Shown here in pieces: positions 16,768 to 24,018 of a DNA stretch of 39,964 nucleotides. The position numbers were made by a program, and so were the translations under genes. Below the pieces are notes generated by a model that was not told the DNA's origin, ran no database searches, and saw only the letters and a program-made list of their open reading frames with translations. The number at the start of each line of letters is the position of its first letter. Within the stretch, counting starts at the first letter, position 1. The stretch lies in assembly GCA_002391225.1 (NCBI GenBank), contig DGRV01000041.1:1-39964 (forward strand), in the 5' to 3' direction. The DNA is from Christensenella sp. UBA4379 (GTDB lineage Bacteria; Bacillota; Clostridia; Christensenellales; Aristaeellaceae).

Positions 16768-17189
16768 GCAGATTTTCCCTTTAAAATCCACCGCTTGGCA
16801 AAATAGTTGAAAATCATCACCAGCAGCGTCGCCAGAGTCTTGTTGAACATATACCCGGTCAGCTGGAAGCCAAACAGGGTCAACAGCACCTGGTCCTCTC
16901 CAAAGAGCACGCGGAACAGGTACATCAGGGCTTCGTTCAGGCCCAGGCCGATCAGGCTGCTGATAAAAAACCAGAGCTTGGCCTTCCCGCTGTCCGCCGC
17001 GCCGGGAAACACCCATTTGATGCAGAACAGATAGTTGAACACCACGGAGATCAGGAAGGCGATCGGCGTGGCGATCAGGGTATCCATCCCGGCCCCGTCC
17101 CTCAGGGCGACCAGGGCCGCCAGCTCGATCAGGAAGCATACGCCGCCTGTGATCGCAAATTTCAGGATTTCTTTGGTTCTGCCGTTCAT
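16761..17189 (-). CDS. GtrA family membrane protein
   Basis: 142 residues with four hydrophobic helices (about 10-32, 40-58, 70-90 and 105-128). The layout and motifs such as LKFAITGGVCFLIELAAL and FNYLFCIKWVF are those of GtrA/DPMS-type proteins. These are thought to help move undecaprenyl-linked sugars across the membrane for surface glycosylation. No glycosyltransferase partner is adjacent, so its job here is unclear. The start has only a weak ribosome binding site (GGTAGGG). A promoter lies at 17225-17253. It is convergent with the dehydrogenase, overlapping it by 7 bp. Confidence 0.88.
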   Translation of the reverse strand: MNGRTKEILKFAITGGVCFLIELAALVALRDGAGMDTLIATPIAFLISVVFNYLFCIKWVFPGAADSGKAKLWFFISSLIGLGLNEALMYLFRVLFGEDQVLLTLFGFQLTGYMFNKTLATLLVMIFNYFAKRWILKGKSAQ

Positions 17190-17224
17190 TGTTCATCCCT
17201 ACCGTTTCTTCAGATTCGCGGATC

Positions 17225-17253
17225 ATTATAGCATGGCTTCCGTTTCCCGTCCA
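17225..17253 (-). promoter_or_regulatory. Sigma-A type promoter for the gtrA-like gene
   Basis: On the minus strand TGGACG, a 17-bp spacer and a perfect TATAAT precede the gene, with an expected leader of about 30 nt. Confidence 0.6.
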
Positions 17254-17317
17254 TCTCGCAAAAAATTTTTACATGCAGTTTCTCTGTTCCTTAACGACCG
17301 TTTCGGAGATTGAGACG

Positions 17318-18514
17318 ATGAAGACGCTGATTGAACTGTACGACGAACGCCCGCTGGACAATGTGCTGGCGACAGAAATGTTCCATCCGGAGACGACGGT
17401 CTATCTCTGTCCGCCTGAAATCGCCCAGGACAAAGTTCTCAAAGAAAAGCTCCGCGCTTATTTTAAAGCCCGGGGCTGCCGCACGAAGCTCGTGTTTATT
17501 CCCGTCAGTATGCTGGACGCCGATAAAATCGCCCAGGCCATGCGGCGGGTGATCCAGGAATACCCGGACTGCGCGCTGGATATCGCGGGCGGCACGGACG
17601 CGTCCCTCTTTGCCTGCGGCCTGGTGAGCGCCCAGGAGGACCTGGCGGTATTTACCTACAGCCGCAAAAAGAATAAGTTTTTCGACATCCGGGGCGCGGC
17701 GTTCTCCCAGAACCTGCCCTGCCCCATCCGTCTGAACATCTCCGACTGCTTTCAGATGGCCGGCGGCTCCATGCTTCCCGGCAGGATGAATAACAAGCGG
17801 CTGAAAGCCTATCTGCCGATCATCAGCGACTTTTACCATCTGCATCAGAGGTACCGTGCCAAATGGGTCAGCATCATCACCTATATCCAGCGCATTTCCA
17901 GGCAGGAGCCGGGACCGGACGGCCGCTTTACCGCGGAAGGCCCCCTGTCCGTGCGCCACAACGGGCGTATACTGAACGCCGAACAGGATGTATTCCGCGC
18001 CTTGGAAAAGATGGGCCTGATCCGGGACCTTCGGATGGACGAAGAGAACGGCATCCGTTTTGTCTTCCGGGATGAGGAAGCCTGCTTTTTCCTGCGCGAC
18101 ATCGGCAGCGTGCTGGAGCTGTACACCTACAAGGCCGCCCATGACGCCGGCATCTTCCAGGACGTCCGCCTGTCCGTCGTCGTCAACTGGGAGGGGGGCA
18201 TCGTCAATTCCAGGAGCGTCACCAACGAGCTGGACGTGGTCGCCGTCCGCGGCGTCATGCCGGTCTTCATCAGCTGCAAAACCAGCGAAATCAAAACCGA
18301 AGCCCTCAACGAGCTGGCCATCCTGCGGGACCGTTTCGGCAGCGCGGTTTCCCGCGCCATCATCGTGACGAGCGCGGGCAGCGTCCGCTCTGTCACCCGG
18401 AACCGGGCCTATGAGCTGGGTATCGAAATTATCGATCAAAAGGACCTCCAGCAGGAGGAAACCTTTCAGGAACGTCTCCGCGCCATTGCCAAATGGCCGG
18501 AAATCAGCGACTGA
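17318..18514 (+). CDS. Card1/Can2-like (DUF1887) CARF-nuclease protein, stand-alone
   Basis: 398 residues. The N-terminal part (about 1-150) is CARF-like, with the glycine-rich motif LDIAGGTDASLFACG near residues 87-101, where family members bind cyclic oligoadenylate. The C-terminal part is a PD-(D/E)xK nuclease fold, with NELDV (Asp306) and FISCK (Lys321) marking the active site. Characterised Card1/Can2 enzymes are cOA-activated DNA/RNA nucleases of type III CRISPR. Here the usual Glu of ExK is Ser319, a form I associate with a Clostridia subgroup. The ATG at 17318 follows GGAGAT. An upstream in-frame ATG at 17189 would overlap the divergent gene's start and adds an unlikely extension. No cas gene or array is in the window. 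An antiporter gene follows within 40 bp. Confidence 0.82.
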   Translation: MKTLIELYDERPLDNVLATEMFHPETTVYLCPPEIAQDKVLKEKLRAYFKARGCRTKLVFIPVSMLDADKIAQAMRRVIQEYPDCALDIAGGTDASLFACGLVSAQEDLAVFTYSRKKNKFFDIRGAAFSQNLPCPIRLNISDCFQMAGGSMLPGRMNNKRLKAYLPIISDFYHLHQRYRAKWVSIITYIQRISRQEPGPDGRFTAEGPLSVRHNGRILNAEQDVFRALEKMGLIRDLRMDEENGIRFVFRDEEACFFLRDIGSVLELYTYKAAHDAGIFQDVRLSVVVNWEGGIVNSRSVTNELDVVAVRGVMPVFISCKTSEIKTEALNELAILRDRFGSAVSRAIIVTSAGSVRSVTRNRAYELGIEIIDQKDLQQEETFQERLRAIAKWPEISD

Positions 18515-18554
18515 GAAAACGGTTCAAAGAAGGTGAATTCCCATCGCACTTGAA

Positions 18555-20336
18555 ATGCTTGCGGTCGCCCTGATCATCCTGGTCAGCCTGTCCTTAAGCC
18601 GCGTGTCGGACAAAATCGGCCTGCCGACGCTGGCCGTGTTCATCGGGCTGGGCATGCTGTTCGGGGAAGACGGGCTGCTCAAAATTCAGTTCAGCAATTA
18701 CGCATTATCTGAACAGATCTGTTCCATCGCCCTGATCCTGATCATGTTTTACGGCGGCTTTGGCACCAACTGGAACGGGGCGAAGCCGACGGCGAAAATC
18801 TCCGTCCTGCTCTCTTCCGCCGGGGTCGTGCTGACGGCCCTGCTGACGGGCGTATTCTGCCACTTTGTCCTGGGCTTTGCCTGGCTGCCCGCCATGCTGA
18901 TCGGCGCGGTGATTTCCTCCACCGACGCCGCCTCCGTCTTTTCCATCCTGCGCTCCAGGAAGCTCAACCTCCGCTACGGGACGGCCTCCCTGCTGGAAGT
19001 GGAAAGCGGCAGCAACGACCCCTTCGCCTACATGATGACCATCATCATCGTCAGCATCATGAACGGGGAAGCGGGGGTCTTTCCGATGCTGCTGATGCTG
19101 GTCAAGCAGCTGGCCTTCGGCGTCCTGGTAGGACCTGTGGTGGCGATCGCCACCTCGTGGCTGCTCAATCGGATTCACACCCGGGAGGACGGCTTTGATT
19201 CCATCCTGATCTTCGGGGCCGCCTTCCTGAGCTACAGCCTCTCCTCCCTGATCGGCGGCAACGGTTATCTGAGCGTCTACCTGACCGGCATTATTTTGGG
19301 CAACAGCTCCCTTCGCGGAAAACAGACGCTGGTCCACTTCTTTGACGGCGTGACCGGGCTGATGCAGATCCTGGTCTTCTTCCTGCTGGGTCTTCTGTCT
19401 ACCCCGTCTGCCCTCCCCCAGGTCGCCATTCCCGGGCTCGCGGTCGCCCTGTTCCTGACCCTGGTCGGCCGGCCCGCCTCCGTCTTTTCCATCATGCAGC
19501 CCTTCCGCTGCCCCAAAGAGCAGCAGATGCTGGTCTCTTGGTGCGGACTGAGGGGCGCCAGCTCCATCGTATTCGCGATCATGGCCACAGTTTCGTGCGC
19601 TTCCACGCCGGACAGCCTGTTTAACATTATCTTTTTCATCGTCCTCTTCTCCATCATCGTCCAGGGAACGCTGATTCCCTTTACCGCCCGCAGGCTCCAT
19701 ATGATCGATGAAAACGCGGACGTCATGAAGACCTTCTCCGACTATACCGAGCAGGTGCCGATCCAATACCTGAAGCTGAAGGTGGATGAGCACCACGCCT
19801 GGGCCAATCAGGAGCTCAGGACCCTCCAGATGCTGCCCCAGACCCGCGTCGCCATGATCCAGCGCGGAGATGAACAGCTGGTTCCCCGCGGGAATACGAA
19901 GATTGAGCCCGGTGACATCCTGATCGTCAGCGGGCCTGCCTTCGACGGTTCCTCCATCGGCACCCTGACGGAGATGCACATTTCCGCCCGCCACGAATGG
20001 TGCGGCCAGGCGCTCAAGGACATCCGGATGGAGAGCACGAAGCTGATCATTATGATCATCCGCGGACAGGAAGCTGTGATTCCCAGCGGCGACACCGTGC
20101 TCCAGGCCGGCGACGTGCTGGTGATGAACGAATCCCAAGCCAAACCCCACGGCTCCTTCTCTCCGCTGAACTCCCCGGAAGGACCTGAGCCAATTTCTTC
20201 GGAAGAGACTGTTTCTCCGGCAGAGCCTGCTGATCATGCTAAGGAGCAGACGGAAATCCCTGCACAGAATCCGGATAAAGAAAAAGAAGAAGAGCCTGCA
20301 GCGCAGGCTCCGGAAAATTCTCCTGAGGAAGAATAA
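18555..20336 (+). CDS. CPA-type potassium (or sodium)/proton antiporter with TrkA-C domains
   Basis: 593 residues. The first 390 or so are a membrane domain of about 12 helices with the antiporter core signature VISSTDAASVFSIL and EVESGSNDPFAYMM. Two RCK_C/TrkA-C-like regulatory domains follow (about 400-470 and 475-535; for example VPRGNTKIEPGDILIVSG and IPSGDTVLQAGDVLVM). The tail of about 50 residues is acidic and proline-rich. The layout matches NhaP2/CvrA-like antiporters. The ribosome binding site AAGAAGGTGA lies about 20 nt before the ATG, too far. An in-frame ATC at 18543 has ideal spacing, so the true start is uncertain. It probably shares a transcript with the Card1-like gene. Confidence 0.9.
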   Translation: MLAVALIILVSLSLSRVSDKIGLPTLAVFIGLGMLFGEDGLLKIQFSNYALSEQICSIALILIMFYGGFGTNWNGAKPTAKISVLLSSAGVVLTALLTGVFCHFVLGFAWLPAMLIGAVISSTDAASVFSILRSRKLNLRYGTASLLEVESGSNDPFAYMMTIIIVSIMNGEAGVFPMLLMLVKQLAFGVLVGPVVAIATSWLLNRIHTREDGFDSILIFGAAFLSYSLSSLIGGNGYLSVYLTGIILGNSSLRGKQTLVHFFDGVTGLMQILVFFLLGLLSTPSALPQVAIPGLAVALFLTLVGRPASVFSIMQPFRCPKEQQMLVSWCGLRGASSIVFAIMATVSCASTPDSLFNIIFFIVLFSIIVQGTLIPFTARRLHMIDENADVMKTFSDYTEQVPIQYLKLKVDEHHAWANQELRTLQMLPQTRVAMIQRGDEQLVPRGNTKIEPGDILIVSGPAFDGSSIGTLTEMHISARHEWCGQALKDIRMESTKLIIMIIRGQEAVIPSGDTVLQAGDVLVMNESQAKPHGSFSPLNSPEGPEPISSEETVSPAEPADHAKEQTEIPAQNPDKEKEEEPAAQAPENSPEEE

Positions 20337-20354
20337 ACACAGTACAAACGGGAT

Positions 20355-20400
20355 AAGTTCAAGGGCTGCCGCATCGCACGATACGGCAGCCCTTGAACTT
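20355..20400. terminator. Bidirectional terminator between convergent genes
   Basis: A perfect 17-bp inverted repeat (arms 20355-20371 and 20384-20400) with a 12-nt loop lies between the antiporter and the convergent exported protein. Its arms end in TT/AA-rich sequence, so it can serve both strands. Confidence 0.8.
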
Positions 20401-20412
20401 TATGGTTATAGA

Positions 20413-21951
20413 TCAGATCTGTTCAAACAGCAGCAACTCAAAGCGGGGATATTCCAGCGTCTGGCCGCTCTCCGTTACCTCGACATACTTGTTTTCGCTC
20501 AGCGTGCCGTACATCTTCACATGGGATTCAACGCCCAGCTGCGGGTCCGTGCGGCAGACGACGAAGATAAAGTCCTGATAGACGCCGTTCTTTCGGTTGA
20601 TGGCCAGCTTCACCACCCATTCGGTGTTAGAGGAAACCACCTCCATGACATAGCCGGACATCACGATGGTTTTCCCGGCATATCTGGCGATGCTGTTTTT
20701 GAGGGCGCTGTATTTGAGGCTCGTCGCGCCGGACTTGATCCGGTCCATCCGTTCGGCTTCGGTCAGGGTCCTGGTCGCGTTAAAGGTGATGGAGCGGGGC
20801 GTCATGCCAGGCTTGGAGACCGTCAGCAGAATCTGGTAGGCCCCCTCCTGCTTGGTGTTGACAGTGAAGCTGAAGGACCTGCCGGTCTTGGTCTTATGGA
20901 TATTGACCGGGCCCGTCACGGACAGCTGGGTGGTGGCCCCGTTGGCGGTGGTGCCGGAAATCTCCAGCGTGTTGGAGGACAGGGTCGTCGGAATGGTCGT
21001 GTTCAGATTGATCGGGATATAATCGCGCTGATACATGATGGACGCAGTTTTCTGGGCCGTTCTTCCGTCCTCCGTGGTGGCGACCACCGTCAGCGTGAAG
21101 GTACCCTGCTGCGGGAACTGGAGCTTGATGGAGTATTTTCCTGATTTATTGGCGGTGTCCGAGAAGGTGGCGGTCTTGCTGTCCGTCATGCTGATCAGCG
21201 TGGCGTTGACGGTAGCGTTGGCTTCCGTCTTGCCGGAGATGGTCAGCGTATCGCTGGTCACTTCGCGGGGCGGATCGTCCGTAAAGGTCAGACGGCAGGC
21301 CCCTTCCGGAGCGTTCTTGATTTCCGTGAAGATGAAACGGTTGACGATCTTGTCTACAAATTTCGCGTCCCCGTCCTTGGCGGATCGGCCGGTGACCTGG
21401 AGGTCAAAGGTGATGGTATAGCCGTTTCGGACCGTGCGGCGCTGATAGCCCCGCATGACCAGGGAGCCGTTCCGGGACAGGGTGTATTTCAGCTGCAGAA
21501 AACGGCCCAGGTTTCCGCCGAAGTTTTTCCAGGTGGCGCTTTCATAGTGATAGCCCTGGATCCCGTAGAACACGTCCTTGGAATGGTTGAGGCGGTAATC
21601 GCGGCGCGTTCCCTCGTCCACGGCGTTGACGTCGTAGATTTCTTCCGCGTTGACATCCTGCACCGCAGTTACGACGAGGGTGCGGCTGTTCTCCGGGTCG
21701 AAGGCTTCCAGGAGGATGCCCTCCTCCTCATAGCGGAGCTTCGCGTCCTCCAGCGTCGTTCCCTGGGAAGTCAGCCATTCCTGGTTGGTCTCCAGGGTGG
21801 CGGGGGTCAGCACTTTGGTAAACCAATCGTTGTCCAGCGTCAGCCTGCCATACACAGGGTCCAGCGCATAAGCCGTTTCCGCCGCCAGCGCCGGGGAAGC
21901 ACAGAGCGCCAGCACTGTCAGGCACAGCCACAAACATCCGATACGTTTCAT
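20413..21951 (-). CDS. Exported protein with Ig-like repeats, downstream of rodA
   Basis: 512 residues with a signal peptide ending ALA-23. Residues about 25-200 form a domain with FTKVLTPATLETNQEW. Then come two bacterial Ig-like or big-like domains (about 215-305 and 315-395), with SDTLTISGKTEANATV and SNTLEISGTTANGATT as their starting strands. A C-terminal OB-like domain of about 100 residues follows (GKTIVMSGYVMEVVSSNTEW ... HVKMYGTLSEN). No sortase motif or membrane anchor is seen. It starts 16 bp after rodA with AAGGAGG, so it belongs to the cell-shape transcript. A wall-related role is inferred from position only. Confidence 0.8.
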   Translation of the reverse strand: MKRIGCLWLCLTVLALCASPALAAETAYALDPVYGRLTLDNDWFTKVLTPATLETNQEWLTSQGTTLEDAKLRYEEEGILLEAFDPENSRTLVVTAVQDVNAEEIYDVNAVDEGTRRDYRLNHSKDVFYGIQGYHYESATWKNFGGNLGRFLQLKYTLSRNGSLVMRGYQRRTVRNGYTITFDLQVTGRSAKDGDAKFVDKIVNRFIFTEIKNAPEGACRLTFTDDPPREVTSDTLTISGKTEANATVNATLISMTDSKTATFSDTANKSGKYSIKLQFPQQGTFTLTVVATTEDGRTAQKTASIMYQRDYIPINLNTTIPTTLSSNTLEISGTTANGATTQLSVTGPVNIHKTKTGRSFSFTVNTKQEGAYQILLTVSKPGMTPRSITFNATRTLTEAERMDRIKSGATSLKYSALKNSIARYAGKTIVMSGYVMEVVSSNTEWVVKLAINRKNGVYQDFIFVVCRTDPQLGVESHVKMYGTLSENKYVEVTESGQTLEYPRFELLLFEQI

Positions 21952-21967
21952 CGCACATCCTCCTTAT

Positions 21968-23206
21968 TTATGATCCGGCGCCGATCGGCAGAAGCTTTCT
22001 GCGCTTCCTCCGCTTCGTGCGCTGCTTGGTCTGGAACATGATCTGCGTGGTGCTGCTGCGGGATTTGACCACGTTGACCACCAGGGCGATGCCCACGATG
22101 TTGGTCATGAAGTTGGAGCCGCCGTAGCTGACGAAGGGAAGCGGGATGCCGGTGATCGGCATGAGGCCGACGTTCATGGCGATGTTTTCAAAAATATGCA
22201 GGAACAGCATCGCCATGACCCCGATGATCAACAGCTGGCCGAAGCGGTCCTCGGTGAAGCGGGCCAGGTAGATCATTCTCAGGATCATGATCAGATACAG
22301 GCCCAGCAGGATGCAGCAGCCGACGAAGCCGAAGGCTTCCCCGATGGCGGAAAAGATAAAGTCCGTATGATCTTCCGGCACGTAATCCAGCTGGCTGATG
22401 GAACCGACGACAAACATGCCGATGCCGTTCATCCGGCCCGAGCCGATCGACATCTGCGAGTTCAGAATCTGGTAACCGGCGGAATTATAATACTTCTGCG
22501 GGTCCAGGAAGGACAGAATTCGCGTAATACGGTAATCTGTGGAGCCGGAGAACAGGGCGTAGCCGAAGAAGGCCGCCACGAGCAGGGCCACCATGGCCAT
22601 CATCGCCCACCACAGGCGGATATCCACTCCGGAAAACAGAATCATCACCAGGAACATAAAGCCCATGACGATGACTGTGCCGGTTTCGCCCTGGGCCAGT
22701 GTGACGACGGCCGGTGCGCCGAACTGGACGCAGACGAGCATAAAATCCTTGAAGGTGCCCATCGGCTTTTCCTGCAGGGAAAGGGTGCGGGCCAGCATGA
22801 TCAGAATGGACAGCTTGGCAAATTCGCAGGGCTGAATGGTGCGCCCCCAGCCCACGCGCAGCCAGGCGCTCACGCTGGAGATGGCCGTCGCGGTCAAAAG
22901 CGTAAAGATCAGCAGCATCAGCACGCCCCAGTAGATCAGCTTGGCGCGGCTTTTAAACAGCTCCAGCGGAATGTTGATCACCACGAACAGGACCACGACG
23001 GACACCAGGACAAAGATCGCCTGCCAGGAAGCGGAGCTGGAATTGATGATATGATTCAGCAGGGAAAGATCCGTCCCCCGGTCGGGATTATAGGTGGCGA
23101 TGGCAATGCAGATCACGCCGAAGATGGCCAGCACGTAGCTGACTGCCGGCAGCAGCCATTCAATATGCGCCCTCGTTCTGCGGTGGCTGATCGGTGATGT
23201 AATCAA
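21968..23206 (-). CDS. rodA: RodA/FtsW-type peptidoglycan glycosyltransferase
   Basis: 412 residues of the SEDS family, which polymerise lipid II into glycan strands. About ten hydrophobic helices are visible. Family motifs include WGRTIQPCEFAKL, ILNSQMSIGSGRMNGIG, PEDHTDFIFSAIGE and ITGIPLPFVSYGGSNF. The start is TTG at 23206: GGAGG lies 7 nt before it and no nearby ATG fits. The position beside the PBP2 gene and mreBCD supports RodA over FtsW. The C-terminus is highly basic (KQRTKRRKRRK). Confidence 0.93.
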   Translation of the reverse strand: MITSPISHRRTRAHIEWLLPAVSYVLAIFGVICIAIATYNPDRGTDLSLLNHIINSSSASWQAIFVLVSVVVLFVVINIPLELFKSRAKLIYWGVLMLLIFTLLTATAISSVSAWLRVGWGRTIQPCEFAKLSILIMLARTLSLQEKPMGTFKDFMLVCVQFGAPAVVTLAQGETGTVIVMGFMFLVMILFSGVDIRLWWAMMAMVALLVAAFFGYALFSGSTDYRITRILSFLDPQKYYNSAGYQILNSQMSIGSGRMNGIGMFVVGSISQLDYVPEDHTDFIFSAIGEAFGFVGCCILLGLYLIMILRMIYLARFTEDRFGQLLIIGVMAMLFLHIFENIAMNVGLMPITGIPLPFVSYGGSNFMTNIVGIALVVNVVKSRSSTTQIMFQTKQRTKRRKRRKLLPIGAGS

Positions 23207-23236
23207 GAAATAGCCTCCAGAAGAATCAGATGATGT

Positions 23237-24001
23237 TTAGAATTGGGATTGGGACCGGCAGTAGCGCGGGAACCTTCGTTCGATGCCTTCTATGCGGTCG
23301 GCGATGCGGGCGATGGCGTGGCGCACCGAGATACTGTCGGACAAAAGAGCGGTTTTATGTTTCAAAAGCGCCCGGTAAACATCGGGGCTGTCCGGGACGA
23401 CGCCCAGGAGCTGCATATCCGTCCTGCCGGAGATCACCGACGGGCGCTGTTCCTCACCCACTCTCACCAGGAGGCGGTCCGCCCGGTTCAGGATCATCCG
23501 GGGATGGATGTTCTTTTTTTCAAACAGCAGCTGGGAAAGCCTCTCCGCGGCGCGGACGCTCGCGTCATCCGGCGTGGTCACCACAATCGCTTCCTCTGCG
23601 GTGCTCCAGAAGTTGCGAAGGCCGCGGCCCAGGCCGGCGGGACAGTCGATCAGCACGTAATCATAGTCCAGCTTCAGTTCCTCGATGATCGCGGCCAGCC
23701 GGAGCTTGTCCAGCTCGGAGGGCTTCATCATCTGCGGGGCGGAGAGCACCGAGAACCCCTGGGCTTCCCGGCAGTGGACCAGGGCCTGGGGCAGGGTGCA
23801 GCGCATTTCCGCCACGTCGGACAGGTCATACAGGATATCATTTTCCATGCCCAGCAGCAGGTCCGCGCAGCGAAGCCCTATGTCGGCGTCCACCAGCACG
23901 GTGCGCTTTCCTTTACGGGCCAAAGCGATGCCCAGGGAGGTGGAGAGGGTCGTTTTCCCCGTACCGCCCTTGCCGGATAAAAACAAGTAAGTCCGTCCCA
24001 T
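23237..24001 (-). CDS. minD: MinD-like septum-site-determining ATPase
   Basis: 254 residues of the ParA/MinD ATPase family. The deviant Walker A KGGTGKT is at residues 11-17, followed by VDADIGLRCADLLLG and VLIDCPAGLGRG, both characteristic of MinD. MinD normally sits on the membrane and brings MinC to block misplaced division. Here the C-terminus (RFPRYCRSQSQF) lacks the usual basic amphipathic membrane-targeting helix, and neither minC nor minE is adjacent. The ATG at 24001 has AAAGGAA upstream. An upstream in-frame start would overlap the PBP2 gene by 73 bp and is unlikely. It may be MinD, or a MinD relative recruited to the elongation machinery. Confidence 0.85.
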   Translation of the reverse strand: MGRTYLFLSGKGGTGKTTLSTSLGIALARKGKRTVLVDADIGLRCADLLLGMENDILYDLSDVAEMRCTLPQALVHCREAQGFSVLSAPQMMKPSELDKLRLAAIIEELKLDYDYVLIDCPAGLGRGLRNFWSTAEEAIVVTTPDDASVRAAERLSQLLFEKKNIHPRMILNRADRLLVRVGEEQRPSVISGRTDMQLLGVVPDSPDVYRALLKHKTALLSDSISVRHAIARIADRIEGIERRFPRYCRSQSQF

Positions 24002-24018
24002 GTTCGTTCCTTTGTCTT

